Source of the DNA: Bordetella petrii
Lineage (GTDB): Bacteria; Pseudomonadota; Gammaproteobacteria; Burkholderiales; Burkholderiaceae_B
Length of the DNA: 64,000 nucleotides
Direction of reading: 5' to 3'
NCBI RefSeq assembly: GCF_017356245.1
Contig: NZ_JAFMZZ010000001.1
Location: forward strand, 1,693,698 to 1,757,697
Shown piece after piece: positions 36,658 to 45,595 of this stretch. The position numbers and the translations under genes were made by a program. How positions within the stretch are numbered: the first letter of the stretch is position 1; each line of letters opens with the position of its first letter. The notes under the pieces were generated by a model. The model made no database searches. It saw nothing but the letters and a program-made list of their open reading frames with translations, and had not been told where the DNA came from.

Positions 36658-37371
36658 CTATACGCCCAGCAATTCGTTGAGCGTATCCTGTTTCTGTTGA
36701 AGTTCACTGGCCTCGAAGTGCTCGACGATCTGGCCGTGTTCCATGACGTAGAAACGGTCGGACAGCGGCGCGGCGAAGCGGAAGTTCTGTTCGACCATCA
36801 CAATGGTGTAGCCGCGTTGTTTCAGCGCCGTGATCATGCGCGCCAGCGCCTGCACGATGACCGGCGCCAGGCCTTCCGATATTTCGTCGAGCAGCAGCAG
36901 GTTGGCGCCGGTGCGCAGGATGCGCGCCACCGCCAGCATCTGCTGCTCGCCGCCCGACAGGCGCGTGCCCGGCGAATTGCGGCGTTCGTGCAGGTTGGGG
37001 AACATGTCGTAGATTTCGGTCAGCGACATGCCGCCGCCCAGGGCGCCGCCCACCGCGGGCGGCAAGAGCAGGTTCTCTTCGCACGACAGGCTGGCGAAGA
37101 TGCCGCGCTCTTCGGGACAGTAGCCCACGCCCAGGTGGGCAATCTTGTAGGTGGGCAGGTCGATGGCTTCGGTGCCGTGGATGCGCACCGAGCCCTTGCG
37201 GGAGCCGGTCAAGCCCAATATGGCGCGCAGCGTGGTGGTGCGGCCGGCGCCGTTGCGCCCCAGCAGCGTTACCACTTCGCCCTGCGCCACCCGCAGGTCG
37301 ACGCCGTGCAGGATGTGCGATTCGCCGTACCAGGCCTGCAGGCCGGAGATTTCCAGTGCCGGGGTACTCAT
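36658..37371 (-). CDS. livF: LivF-type ABC ATPase (second Liv system)
   Basis: A 237-residue ATPase with Walker A GRNGAGRTT, where the usual lysine of the P-loop (GxxGxGKST) is replaced by arginine; signature LSGGEQQMLAVARIL; Walker B LLLDEISEGLAP. Other motifs are intact. The Lys-to-Arg change at Walker A would be expected to weaken ATP hydrolysis at this site, leaving LivG to drive transport. The start overlaps the livG stop by 4 bases. Confidence 0.92.
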   Translation of the reverse strand: MSTPALEISGLQAWYGESHILHGVDLRVAQGEVVTLLGRNGAGRTTTLRAILGLTGSRKGSVRIHGTEAIDLPTYKIAHLGVGYCPEERGIFASLSCEENLLLPPAVGGALGGGMSLTEIYDMFPNLHERRNSPGTRLSGGEQQMLAVARILRTGANLLLLDEISEGLAPVIVQALARMITALKQRGYTIVMVEQNFRFAAPLSDRFYVMEHGQIVEHFEASELQQKQDTLNELLGV

Positions 37372-38141
37372 GCGTGCGCTCCTTGCAGTTCCCCCTCGGT
37401 GGTGCCCATGTAGGCCTGCATCACGGCAGGATGTCGCGACACTTCCGCATAAGGCCCTTCGGCCAGCACGGCGCCGCGCGCCAGCACGGTGATGGTGTCG
37501 GCGATGGACGACACGACGTTCATATTGTGTTCAACCATCAGGATGGTGCGGCCCTGGCTGACCTGCTTGATCAGCTGGGTGACGCGGTCTACGTCTTCGT
37601 GGCCCATGCCCTGGGTGGGCTCGTCGAGCAGCATCAGTTCGGGTTCCATGGCCAGCGTGGTGGCGATTTCCAGCGCGCGCTTGCGCCCGTAGGGCAGGTT
37701 GATGGTGGTTTCGTCGGCGAAGGCGCCCAGGTCGACCTGTTCGAGCAGCTCGCGCGCCTTGGCGTCGAGCGTGGACAGCTGCTTTTCGCTGCGCCAGAAA
37801 TGAAACGACAGGCCGGTCTTGCGCTGCAGGCCGATGCGCACGTTTTCCAGCACGCTCAGGTGCGGGAACACGGCCGAGATCTGGAACGAGCGGATGATGC
37901 CGCGCCGCGCGATCTGGGCCGGGCGCTCGCCGGTGATGTCATGGCCGTTGAACAGGATCTGGCCCGAAGTGGGCGCCAGGAATTTGGTCAGCAGATTGAA
38001 ACAGGTGGTCTTGCCTGCGCCATTGGGGCCGATAAGGGCATGGATCTGGCCGCGCTTGACGCGCAGATCGACTCCGTTGACGGCAACGAAGCCGAGGAAT
38101 TCTTTTGTAAGGCCTTTTGTCTCCAGGATAATGTCATCCAT
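37368..38141 (-). CDS. livG: LivG-type ABC ATPase (second Liv system)
   Basis: A 257-residue ATPase of the LivG family with Walker A GPNGAGKTT, the region SFQISAVFPHLSVLENVRIG, a divergent signature (INLPYGRKRALEIATTL), Walker B LMLLDEPTQGM and H-loop MVEHNM. It is the first gene of the operon livG-livF-livK-livH-livM. The chosen ATG at 38141 (MDDIILETKGL) suits the family, although no good ribosome-binding site precedes it; an in-frame ATG at 38225 would add 28 residues. The 143-base upstream gap holds a 20-bp inverted repeat. Confidence 0.9.
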   Translation of the reverse strand: MDDIILETKGLTKEFLGFVAVNGVDLRVKRGQIHALIGPNGAGKTTCFNLLTKFLAPTSGQILFNGHDITGERPAQIARRGIIRSFQISAVFPHLSVLENVRIGLQRKTGLSFHFWRSEKQLSTLDAKARELLEQVDLGAFADETTINLPYGRKRALEIATTLAMEPELMLLDEPTQGMGHEDVDRVTQLIKQVSQGRTILMVEHNMNVVSSIADTITVLARGAVLAEGPYAEVSRHPAVMQAYMGTTEGELQGAHA

Positions 38142-38197
38142 ATCCGCGGCACCAGCAATGTATTTTTTAAGAGTTGCCGGCGAGTATGCGGACCTAT

Positions 38198-38217
38198 CCC
38201 TCAAAATGCCATGAGGG
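38198..38217 (+). terminator. Hairpin with T-run in the livG leader, oriented to the plus strand
   Basis: CCCTCA and TGAGGG flank an 8-base loop and are followed on the plus strand by TTTTTC. No plus-strand gene ends here, so it may stop antisense transcription or act as a structural element of the livG leader. Confidence 0.35.
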
Positions 38218-38249
38218 TTTTTCATAGGTATTGCGCTGCCGCATGGCCG

Positions 38250-38269
38250 ATTGTCGGGCAGCCGACAAT
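38250..38269. promoter_or_regulatory. Perfect inverted repeat between nth and livG
   Basis: ATTGTCGG and CCGACAAT surround a 4-base centre with no mismatch. No T-run follows on either strand, which argues against a terminator. It lies 109 bases upstream of livG and 16 bases past the nth stop and looks like an operator for the liv operon; the TTGTC/GACAA arms recall GntR-type sites. Confidence 0.55.
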
Positions 38270-38284
38270 GCGCGGGATGAACCC

Positions 38285-38923
38285 CTATTGCGGCAGGGTC
38301 TTTTGCTTGAATTCGCAGAGGTCCGCGATGCCGCATTGCGGGCATTTCGGCTTGCGCGCCACACAGACGTAGCGGCCATGCAGGATCAGCCAGTGGTGGG
38401 CATCCTGCATGTATTCAGCCGGTACGAATTTTTCCAGTTTGTGTTCGACTTCCAGCACATTCTTGCCCGGCGCGATGCCGGTGCGGTTCGACACGCGGAA
38501 AATGTGCGTGTCCACCGCCATGGTGGGCTGGCCGAAGGCCGTGTTCAGCACCACGTTGGCCGTCTTGCGGCCTACCCCGGGCAAGGCTTCCAGCGCTTCG
38601 CGCGTTTGCGGCACGGCGCCGCCATGGCGTTCGATCAGCAGCCGGCAGGTGGCAATGGCGTTCTTGGCCTTGGTGCGGTACAGGCCGATGGTCTTGATGT
38701 ACTCGGCCAGGCCGTCTTCGCCCAGCGCCAGCATGGCCTGGGGGGTGCCATAGCGCGGGAAGAATTTGCGCGTGGCCAGGTTCACCGATTTGTCGGTGGC
38801 CTGCGCCGACAGCAGCACCGCGATCAGCAGTTGAAAGGGCGTGTCGTATTCGAGTTCGGTGGTCGGATGGGGGTTGGCGGCTTGCAGGCGGGCGAAGATG
38901 GCCTGGCGCTTGGCTGCGTTCAT
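38285..38923 (-). CDS. nth: Endonuclease III (DNA glycosylase/AP lyase)
   Basis: A 212-residue base-excision repair enzyme for oxidised pyrimidines. The helix-hairpin-helix and catalytic lysine are in [13 protein letters not shown], the catalytic aspartate in [11 protein letters not shown], and four cysteines near the C-terminus (C-x6-C-x2-C-x5-C in [17 protein letters not shown]) hold the 4Fe-4S cluster. The start overlaps the stop of the RsxB-like gene by 4 bases, so the two are coupled. Confidence 0.97.
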   Translation of the reverse strand: MNAAKRQAIFARLQAANPHPTTELEYDTPFQLLIAVLLSAQATDKSVNLATRKFFPRYGTPQAMLALGEDGLAEYIKTIGLYRTKAKNAIATCRLLIERHGGAVPQTREALEALPGVGRKTANVVLNTAFGQPTMAVDTHIFRVSNRTGIAPGKNVLEVEHKLEKFVPAEYMQDAHHWLILHGRYVCVARKPKCPQCGIADLCEFKQKTLPQ

Positions 38924-39561
38924 GTCGGCGTGGCGGTGCGTCGGGCCCGGGCGCGGGCCAGGGCGGATTCGATGGCGGCGCGCTTGCGGGCGTCGCCGTC
39001 CGGGGGGGAGGCGGCCGGGCGCGGCGCGGCGGCGAGTTCGGCCGGGGCGGCCATCAGGCGCGCGTTGTCGGCTGTTTCGCGCGCCAGGCGGACCTGGCGG
39101 GCTTGGTGGCGCTGGCGGCCGGCCTGCGCATCGGCGGGGGTCCAGGCCCGGCCGGCCGGCACCATGTCGATGCAGTCGACCGGGCAGGGGGCCACGCACA
39201 GGTCGCAGCCGGTGCACCAGTCGGCCAGCACGGTGTGCATGCGCTTGTTGGCGCCCACGATGGCATCCACCGGGCAGGCGCGGATGCACAGCGTACAGCC
39301 GATGCAGTGGGCTTCGTCGATGCGCGCCACGGTCAGCGGGCCGGGCGCGCCGCGCGACAGATCCAGCGGCAGCACCGCGGTGTCGAGCAACGCCGCCAGC
39401 GCGGCGACGCCGTCATCGCCGCCGGGCGGGCAGCGGTTGATGGCGGCGGCGCCGTCGGCAATGGCCTGGGCGTATGGCCGGCAGCCGTCGTAGCCGCATT
39501 TGGTGCACTGCGTTTGCGGCAGCAGGGCGTCGATACGGTCGGCAAGGGAAAGACAGGGCAT
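38920..39561 (-). CDS. rsxB: RsxB/RnfB-like iron-sulfur protein
   Basis: A 213-residue soluble ferredoxin-type protein. An N-terminal 4Fe-4S domain uses Cys19, Cys22, Cys27 and Cys44; two ferredoxin motifs follow ([24 protein letters not shown]); the tail is Arg/Ala-rich. RnfB/RsxB normally works in a six-subunit membrane complex that keeps SoxR reduced or couples ferredoxin to NAD, and begins with a membrane helix. Here that helix and the other rnf/rsx genes are absent. Its coupling to nth hints at an electron-transfer role near a cluster-bearing repair enzyme, but this is speculative. Confidence 0.88.
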   Translation of the reverse strand: MPCLSLADRIDALLPQTQCTKCGYDGCRPYAQAIADGAAAINRCPPGGDDGVAALAALLDTAVLPLDLSRGAPGPLTVARIDEAHCIGCTLCIRACPVDAIVGANKRMHTVLADWCTGCDLCVAPCPVDCIDMVPAGRAWTPADAQAGRQRHQARQVRLARETADNARLMAAPAELAAAPRPAASPPDGDARKRAAIESALARARARRTATPT

Positions 39562-39607
39562 GGCGGGTGAAGCAGAAACGGGCCGGGGCGGCCCGCGTAC
39601 GCCGGTA

Positions 39608-40822
39608 CTATGCCTGGCGGATGAATTCCGCGATTTTAGGACAGATCATTTCGCGCCAGCGGCGGCCCGAGAAAATCCCGTAGTGGCCGCAGCCGGGCGC
39701 GGTGTAGTGGCGCTTGCGGGCGGCCGGTATGCCGCGGCACAGGTCGATGGCCGCGCGGGTTTGCCCCTGCCCGGAGATATCGTCGAGCTCGCCCTCGATG
39801 CTGAGCAGGGCCACTTTCTTGATATCGGCCGGTCGCACGGCCTGGCCGTCGACCTGCCAGGTGCCGTTGGGCAGCCGGAATTCCTGGAACACCACCCGGA
39901 TCGTGTCCAGGTAGAACTCGGCGGGCATGTCCAGCACTGCGTTGTATTCGTCGTAGAAGCGCCGGTGCGCGGCCGCGTCGCTGTCGTCGCCGCGCAGCAG
40001 GTCCAGGTAGAAGTCGTAGTGCGATTTCAGGTGGCGGTCGGGGTTCATGGCGACGAAACCGGCATGCTGCAGGAAACCGGGGTAGACGCGGCGGCCGGCG
40101 CCGGGGTAGCGCGCCGGCACGGTGTCGATCAGCTGGCTTTCGAACCAGGAATAAGGCTTGGTGGTGGCCAGCCGGTTGACCTGGGTGGGCGACTGGCGCG
40201 GGTCGATGGGGCCGCCCATCATCACCATGCTGCGCGGCTGCAGCGGATCGTTGGCGGAGGCCATCAGGGCGATGGCGGCCAGCACCGGCACGGTGGGCTG
40301 GCACACCGATATCACATGGACGTCGGGCCCCAGGTGGCGGATGAATTCCTGGATGTAGCGCACATAGTCGTCCAGGTGGAACGGCCCCTGCGACAGCGGC
40401 ACCATGCGCGCATCGAGCCAGTCGGTGACGTACACGTCATGGGCGGGCAGCAGGGCGCGCACGGTATCGCGCAGCAGCGTGGCATGGTGGCCCGACAGCG
40501 GCGCCACCAGCAGCACGCGCGGGTCGGCGCGGCGGGCGGCGCGCTGGAAATGCAGCAGGCGACAGAAGGGTTTTTCGAGCGCAACCGACTCGGTCACGCG
40601 CAGTTCGCGGCCGTCGACGCGGGTGGCCGGCAGGTTCCAGGCGGGTTTCTGGTATTCCTTGCCCAGCCGGTGCATGAGTTCACAGCTGGCCGCCAACTGC
40701 CGCGAAAGGGGCGTGTAGGCCAGCGGGCTGAACGGACTGGAGAACAACTGCGAACTGGCGTCGGTGAATGCGGCAAAGGGCGTCAGGAAGGCCCGTTGCA
40801 GTTCGTGCAAGTGATACAGCAT
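39608..40822 (-). CDS. phaZ: Intracellular poly(3-hydroxybutyrate) depolymerase
   Basis: A 404-residue enzyme that breaks down stored PHB granules. It has the alpha/beta-hydrolase features of the PhaZa-type depolymerases, with the nucleophile box [12 protein letters not shown] where Cys174 replaces the usual lipase serine, and the C-terminal histidine region [19 protein letters not shown]. The N-terminus [15 protein letters not shown] is family-typical. The frame is open for 256 codons further upstream but that part only shadows the reductase gene. No phaC, phaA or phaB lies in the window. Confidence 0.93.
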   Translation of the reverse strand: MLYHLHELQRAFLTPFAAFTDASSQLFSSPFSPLAYTPLSRQLAASCELMHRLGKEYQKPAWNLPATRVDGRELRVTESVALEKPFCRLLHFQRAARRADPRVLLVAPLSGHHATLLRDTVRALLPAHDVYVTDWLDARMVPLSQGPFHLDDYVRYIQEFIRHLGPDVHVISVCQPTVPVLAAIALMASANDPLQPRSMVMMGGPIDPRQSPTQVNRLATTKPYSWFESQLIDTVPARYPGAGRRVYPGFLQHAGFVAMNPDRHLKSHYDFYLDLLRGDDSDAAAHRRFYDEYNAVLDMPAEFYLDTIRVVFQEFRLPNGTWQVDGQAVRPADIKKVALLSIEGELDDISGQGQTRAAIDLCRGIPAARKRHYTAPGCGHYGIFSGRRWREMICPKIAEFIRQA

Positions 40823-40962
40823 GTCGACGAGGGTCCTCGGCTGGGCGGGAGCGGATTTATTACCAACGCGTGTAAGGATATATCCAATTCGTCTAGCCGC
40901 ACGGTACCAATCGGGCCGCTTTTGTTGTGAAAAAGCGACCAGCCGGGGGCGCCTGGCCGGGT

Positions 40963-41760
40963 TTACCAGTAGTTTTCGACGGCCAGATTGCCCGGGATGC
41001 CGCGCCGGCCAGGGGCGAAGCCCCGCCCCGAAAGCAGTTTGCGGGCGTCGGAAAGCATGGCCGGATTGCCGCACAGCATGATCTTGGACTGCTGCGGGTC
41101 GAGGGCCGCGCCGGCCAGCTGCTCGAGGCGGCCGTCGGCGATGAGCGTGGTAAGCCGTTCCTGGGGCGCGCCGGGCAGAGCTTCCCGGGTGGCAATGGGC
41201 AGGTACACCAGCTTGCGCGGGTCTTGCTGGAAGTGCCGGGCGTAGGCCGGCTGGTGGCGCCACTGCTGGATTTCGTCGCGGTAGGCCAGCTCGCTGGCCG
41301 TGCGCACGCCGTGCACCAGGATGATGCGCCGGAAGGTCTGCCAGGTGGCCGGGTCGCGCAGGATGGACAGGTAGGCCGACAGCCCCGTGCCGGTGGCCAG
41401 CAGCCACAGGTCGCCGCCGGGCGCGAAGCGGTCGATGGTCAGGAAGCCGAAGGGGTTTTTCTCGATGTAGAGGGCGTCGCCCGGCTGCAGCAGGGCCAGC
41501 CGCGGGCTGAACAGCCCCTCGGGCACGACGATGGAATAGAACTCCAGCCCGTCTTCGTGCGGCGCCGACACCATGGAATAGGCGCGCCATACGGTGGGCG
41601 GCGCATCGGGGGCGTCGGCGGCCGGCAGCCCCACGCGGGCGAATTGCCCGGCCTGGAACTGGAACGCCGGGTCGCGGGTGGTGCGCACCGAGAACAGCTT
41701 GCCCGGGACCCAGGTGTGGACTTGGGTGACGGTCTGGCGCGTGTACTTGGAATCGGTCAT
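40963..41760 (-). CDS. fpr: Ferredoxin-NADP reductase
   Basis: A 265-residue flavoprotein transferring electrons between NADPH and ferredoxin or flavodoxin. The FAD motif is RAYSMVSAPHEDGLEFY, the NADPH site LLATGTGLSAYLSIL, and the C-terminus ends in ENYW. A ferredoxin gene (fdxA) lies 47 bases upstream on the same strand, so the two may be co-transcribed and are plausible redox partners. Confidence 0.93.
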   Translation of the reverse strand: MTDSKYTRQTVTQVHTWVPGKLFSVRTTRDPAFQFQAGQFARVGLPAADAPDAPPTVWRAYSMVSAPHEDGLEFYSIVVPEGLFSPRLALLQPGDALYIEKNPFGFLTIDRFAPGGDLWLLATGTGLSAYLSILRDPATWQTFRRIILVHGVRTASELAYRDEIQQWRHQPAYARHFQQDPRKLVYLPIATREALPGAPQERLTTLIADGRLEQLAGAALDPQQSKIMLCGNPAMLSDARKLLSGRGFAPGRRGIPGNLAVENYW

Positions 41761-41807
41761 CAGTTAAGCAGGGCGGGCGCGGCGGCAGGCGGCGCGCCAG
41801 GGCCGGC

Positions 41808-42131
41808 CTATTTTTCCAGGTGTTGCAGCTTGTCTTGCACGCCGTTCCATTCGTCGGCGTCGGGCAGCGGCTTCTTGGCGCGGCTGATGGGGGCGAATTC
41901 GGGGGTCAGTTCGGCGTTCAGGGCGATGAACTGGACCTGGTCCTGGGGCACGTCTTCTTCGGCGTAAATGGCGTTGGCCGGGCATTCGGGGATGCAGACC
42001 GCGCAATCGATGCATTCGTCGGGATCGATGACCAGGAAGTTCGGACCTTCACGGAAACAGTCCACGGGGCACACGTCGACGCAATCGGTGTACTTGCATT
42101 TGATACAGTTTTCGGTAACGACGTGGGTCAT
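41808..42131 (-). CDS. fdxA: FdxA-type 7Fe-8S ferredoxin
   Basis: A 107-residue ferredoxin with both cluster motifs: [18 protein letters not shown] at the N-terminus, the pattern for one 3Fe-4S and shared 4Fe-4S site, and [12 protein letters not shown]. Length and the acidic C-terminal extension fit the FdxA group of proteobacteria. It precedes fpr on the minus strand. A TAAAAT box lies about 50 bases upstream on the minus strand. Confidence 0.96.
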   Translation of the reverse strand: MTHVVTENCIKCKYTDCVDVCPVDCFREGPNFLVIDPDECIDCAVCIPECPANAIYAEEDVPQDQVQFIALNAELTPEFAPISRAKKPLPDADEWNGVQDKLQHLEK

Positions 42132-42302
42132 TCAGGAACTCCGCAGACAAGCAACAGCTTTTTTAACCTTTGCAGGATTTTACCCAATGCGGCGGTGCGG
42201 GGCGACCATAACCCTGGCCGGGGTAGTGCTGTGGCCGGGCCGGGACGGCGGGTTGCTTATGCTATGGTGTGACGAAACGAACCGCGCCCGAACCGCGCCA
42301 TC

Positions 42303-43478
42303 ATGATAATTACTTCGCTGCTCGACACCGACCTGTACAAGTTCAGCATGATGCAGGTGGTGCTGCATCACTTTCCCGCTGCGCAGGTCGAATATCGCTA
42401 CAAGTGCCGCACCCCGGGGGTGAACCTGCGGCCCTATCTGGATGAGATCCGTGCCGAAGTGCACGCATTGTGCCAGTTGCGTTTCACCGAAGAAGAACTG
42501 CAGTACCTGGGCAGTTTGCGTTTTATCAAAAGTGATTTCGTCGATTTCCTGGGGCTGTTCCATTTGCCCGAGCGCTGCATTTCCATCGGCGAGGGCGAGC
42601 AGGCCGGCGAGATCGCCATTACGGTGACCGGCCCCTGGCTGCACACGATTCTGTTCGAGATCCCGGTGCTGGCCATTGTCAACGAGGTCTATTTCCGCAA
42701 TACGCGCCGCCATCCCGACTGGGAAGAAGGCCGCCAGCGCCTGCAGTCGAAGATGCACCTGGTGCTCGACGACCCCGCGCTGGCCGAGTTCCGCGTGGCC
42801 GAATACGGCACGCGGCGGCGTTTCTCGAAGCTGTGGCACGAAGAAATCGTGTCGACCATGAAGGCCCAGATGGGCGTGCATTTCGCCGGCACCAGCAACG
42901 TGCTGCTGGCGATGCGGCATAACGTGCTGCCGCTGGGCACGATGGGCCACGAATACCTGCAGGCCTGCCAGGCGCTGGGGCCGCGGCTGCGCGACTCGCA
43001 GGTGTTCGCGCTGGAAGTCTGGGCCAAGGAATACCGCGGCGACCTGGGCATCGCGCTGTCCGATGTGTACGGCATGGACGCCTTCCTGCGCGATTTCGAT
43101 ATGTATTTCTGCAAGCTGTTCGACGGCGCGCGCCATGATTCGGGCGACCCGTTCGTGTGGGGCGAACGGCTGCTGGATCACTATCGCAGCAACCGCGTCG
43201 ACCCGCGCGCCAAGACCCTGGTGTTCTCGGATTCACTCACTTTCCCGCGCGCCATCGAACTGGCCAGGCAGTTTGCCGGCCGCTGCAAGGTGTCGTTCGG
43301 CATCGGCACCAACCTTACCAACGACCTGGGCCACGAGCCGCTGCAGATCGTGATGAAGATGGTCCGCTGCAATGGCCAGCCCGTGGCCAAGGTGTCGGAT
43401 GCGCCCGAGAAGACCATGTGCGACGATCCCGCCTACCTGGCCTACCTGCGCCAGGTGTTCCAGTTGCCGCCGGCCTGA
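42303..43478 (+). CDS. pncB: Nicotinate phosphoribosyltransferase PncB
   Basis: A 391-residue enzyme of NAD salvage that joins nicotinate and PRPP with ATP. Family marks are [20 protein letters not shown] at the N-terminus, the phosphorylated-histidine loop [10 protein letters not shown] and [13 protein letters not shown] followed by [11 protein letters not shown]. Length is normal. It has its own promoter region of about 170 bases shared with fdxA and is followed after 51 bases by a ridA-like gene. Confidence 0.97.
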   Translation: MIITSLLDTDLYKFSMMQVVLHHFPAAQVEYRYKCRTPGVNLRPYLDEIRAEVHALCQLRFTEEELQYLGSLRFIKSDFVDFLGLFHLPERCISIGEGEQAGEIAITVTGPWLHTILFEIPVLAIVNEVYFRNTRRHPDWEEGRQRLQSKMHLVLDDPALAEFRVAEYGTRRRFSKLWHEEIVSTMKAQMGVHFAGTSNVLLAMRHNVLPLGTMGHEYLQACQALGPRLRDSQVFALEVWAKEYRGDLGIALSDVYGMDAFLRDFDMYFCKLFDGARHDSGDPFVWGERLLDHYRSNRVDPRAKTLVFSDSLTFPRAIELARQFAGRCKVSFGIGTNLTNDLGHEPLQIVMKMVRCNGQPVAKVSDAPEKTMCDDPAYLAYLRQVFQLPPA

Positions 43479-43529
43479 CGCGGCCGGCCCGTTTCTTTCT
43501 TTGCCAACCATTCTCTCAGGGGATTTCTG

Positions 43530-43883
43530 ATGAGCAGCATCAAGCGCGTCAATGTGGAAAAACGGCTGTCGGACATGGCCGTATACAACGGCGTGGCCTA
43601 TCTGGCCGGGCAGGTGCCCGACGACGCCTCGCTGGACATGGCCGGCCAGACCCGCCAGGTCCTGGCCACCATCGACCGCCTGCTGGCCGAGGCCGGCAGC
43701 GACAAGAGCAAGATCCTGATGGCCCAGATCTTCGTGGCCAACATGAAAGAGTTCGACGCCATGAACCAGGCCTGGGACGCCTGGGTGGCTCCCGGCAATG
43801 CGCCGCCGCGCGCCACCGTGGAAGCGCGCCTGGCCAACCCGGATTTCAAGGTCGAGATCGTGGTGACGGCCGCCGCCGGCTGA
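43530..43883 (+). CDS. RidA (YjgF/YER057c/UK114) family protein
   Basis: A 117-residue member of the Rid superfamily, which deaminates reactive enamine/imine intermediates of PLP enzymes. The conserved arginine sits in PPRATVEARLANPDFKVEI, and GVAYLAGQVPDD and AEAGSDKSKILMAQIFVANM are family-typical. The sequence is closer to the Rid2-Rid7-like groups than to archetypal RidA, so imine deaminase activity is likely but not certain. CAGGGG precedes the ATG. Confidence 0.85.
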   Translation: MSSIKRVNVEKRLSDMAVYNGVAYLAGQVPDDASLDMAGQTRQVLATIDRLLAEAGSDKSKILMAQIFVANMKEFDAMNQAWDAWVAPGNAPPRATVEARLANPDFKVEIVVTAAAG

Positions 43884-43968
43884 TGCAAGGGCCCCCGCCA
43901 GGCACGCCGCTTGCGGAAGGCCGGGCGGCGGCTTGGGTGGCCGCCCCGACAATCACAAGGAGCGCGCC

Positions 43969-44121
43969 ATGGGTACTATCCTGCTGATCATCCTGATCCT
44001 GCTGCTGATCGGGGCCTTTCCAAGCTGGCCGTACAGCCGCGGCTGGGGGTACTACCCAAGCGGCCTGCTGGGCCTGGTGGTGATCATCCTGATCGTGATG
44101 CTGCTTACCGGCAGGCTATAG
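43969..44121 (+). CDS. Small membrane peptide of the DUF3309 type
   Basis: A 50-residue protein with two hydrophobic segments (MGTILLIILILLLIGAFPSW and LGLVVIILIVMLLTGRL) separated by YSRGWGYYPSG. This pattern matches the DUF3309 family of very small membrane proteins with unknown function, common in proteobacteria. AAGGAG lies 6 bases before the ATG at 43969, which decides the start over the upstream in-frame ATG at 43933. It ends 2 bases from the convergent flavodoxin-like gene. Confidence 0.75.
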   Translation: MGTILLIILILLLIGAFPSWPYSRGWGYYPSGLLGLVVIILIVMLLTGRL

Positions 44122-44123
44122 CG

Positions 44124-44636
44124 TCATTCTTCGCCGGCCAGCAGGGTGGCCGCCAGCAGCCCGCCCAGTTCTTCGCAGCGCCGCAGCGCGGCGGCCGGCA
44201 CGGTCTTGGGCGCCAGGATGGCTTGCGGCGTCTGGGCGCCGTTGCGTTCGATCAGGGCGGGAGCCGCGGCGCGCAGCCGCCAGCCGGTGCAGATGCGTTC
44301 AGCCTGGCGGGCCGCGCCGGCCCCATCGGTGCCGGCGCTGATCGCCAGCGCATAGGGCCGGCCCTCGATCCGGTCCAGGGCCCCGTAGTAGCAGCGGTCG
44401 AAGCATTCTTTCATCTCGCCGCTCAGGCCGGCCAGGTTCTCGGGCGCGCAGAACAGGTAGCCGTCGGCGGCCAGCAGGTCGGCGGGCTCGACCAGCCGGG
44501 CGCGGCGCAAGGTTACATGCAATCGGTCGGCCAGTTCCAGCGCAATGCCCGCCTGGCGCGCCCCGCGCACCAGCGCGCGCGCCATCTGCCGGGCCGCGCC
44601 GGTACGCGAATGCCACACGATCAGCAGGCGCTTCAT
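44124..44636 (-). CDS. Flavodoxin-like/NADPH-dependent FMN reductase-type protein
   Basis: A 170-residue protein with a flavodoxin fold. The FMN phosphate loop would be HSRTGAARQMARALVRGA near the N-terminus, and LFCAPENLAGLSGEMKECFDRCYY resembles the second flavin loop of NADPH-dependent FMN reductases. AISAGTDGAGAARQ provides the third. The product could be a flavodoxin used as an electron carrier or a quinone/flavin reductase. It overlaps the mtfA stop by 4 bases, so translation is coupled. Confidence 0.8.
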   Translation of the reverse strand: MKRLLIVWHSRTGAARQMARALVRGARQAGIALELADRLHVTLRRARLVEPADLLAADGYLFCAPENLAGLSGEMKECFDRCYYGALDRIEGRPYALAISAGTDGAGAARQAERICTGWRLRAAAPALIERNGAQTPQAILAPKTVPAAALRRCEELGGLLAATLLAGEE

Positions 44637-45490
44637 GCCGGCCTCTGTCCGGCCGGCCGTGCCAGGCGCGCCAGGGGATCCTGCCGGTAATAAGCCTGCA
44701 GCAGCCCATACCATTCGGGCAGCGCCTGGGCCAGCGGCGCCGGATCGACAAAAAAGTGCTCCGAACTGACGGCGAAGAACTCCGCTTCGTCGGACGCCGC
44801 ATAGGGGTCCAGCGGCAATTGGCCATACCAGGCGTCGGCGGCCTCGCTTTCGGGATCCATATCGGGCGGAATCGCCGCCTCGATCGCGTCGAGCGCGGCG
44901 ATGAAGCGGTCCAGGCTGTCGTCCAGCACGCGCCGCCAGGTGCGCGGCGCCAGGCCAGGGTGGGCGCCCAGGTCGGGCATGCCGTCGGCATGGCCCGAGG
45001 AAAGATCCAGTTTATGGGCAAATTCGTGGATGACGACATTGAAGGCGGTGCCGCTGGGCAGCGCGTCGGCCCACGACAGGATCACCGGGCCGCCGTCCCA
45101 GGCTTCGCCCGCGGCGGCCTCGTCGTATTCGTGCACCACGCCCGCCTCGTCCTGCTGCACGCGCGGGATCGAGAAGCCTTCGGGGTACACGATGATCTCG
45201 TCCCAGCCTTCGTACAGGGTGGGCGGCAGGTTCAGGATGGGCAGCGCCGCCTGGGCGGCGATCGACAGGCGCATGAAGTCATCGGGCGCCAGGCCGCGCG
45301 CGCCGTTGAGGTTCTTGCTGGCCAGCAGCCAGGCTGCGCGTGCCTGCAGCTGGCTGCTTTCGGCCGCGTCCAGCACCGCCAGGAAGGGGTGCGCCCGCAG
45401 CACCCGGGCCCACACCTCGGGCTCGATGCGGGCCTGCACCTGGGCCACCGCCGAGGCGGCTGCCCCCCGGCCTCTCAGCCATCGCAACAT
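44633..45490 (-). CDS. mtfA: MtfA-type zinc-dependent peptidase (M90 family)
   Basis: A 285-residue cytoplasmic protein with the metallopeptidase motif VIHEFAHKLD and a downstream acidic ligand region (ASDEAEFFAVSSEHFFVDP). MtfA of E. coli binds the repressor Mlc and has aminopeptidase-like activity, modulating glucose PTS expression; no Mlc or PTS gene is visible here. The ATG at 45490 (MLRWLRGRG) is used; an ATG at 45511 would add seven residues. It is the first gene of a two-gene minus operon with the flavodoxin-like gene and is divergent from relA. Confidence 0.9.
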   Translation of the reverse strand: MLRWLRGRGAAASAVAQVQARIEPEVWARVLRAHPFLAVLDAAESSQLQARAAWLLASKNLNGARGLAPDDFMRLSIAAQAALPILNLPPTLYEGWDEIIVYPEGFSIPRVQQDEAGVVHEYDEAAAGEAWDGGPVILSWADALPSGTAFNVVIHEFAHKLDLSSGHADGMPDLGAHPGLAPRTWRRVLDDSLDRFIAALDAIEAAIPPDMDPESEAADAWYGQLPLDPYAASDEAEFFAVSSEHFFVDPAPLAQALPEWYGLLQAYYRQDPLARLARPAGQRPA

Positions 45491-45595
45491 AACTCTGTGT
45501 TCCTTGATCATGCCCGCCGCGCGGGCGTCGCGGCGCTTGCGCTTAGTGTAGAGTGTAGGAAAATTCTGCTTACTTGCCGGCCCGTTTCGTTCGCG

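Noticed and set aside
40823..40962. GC-rich stretch after fpr as a terminator
   Set aside because: The candidate stem has several mismatches and could not be folded cleanly by eye, although a T-run follows on the minus strand.
40823..41590. 256-codon upstream extension of phaZ
   Set aside because: It is the shadow of the ferredoxin-NADP reductase gene; the start at 40822 matches the family.
44756..45595. 280-codon upstream extension of relA
   Set aside because: It overlaps mtfA on the opposite strand and carries no similarity; the ATG at 45596 gives the normal RelA N-terminus.
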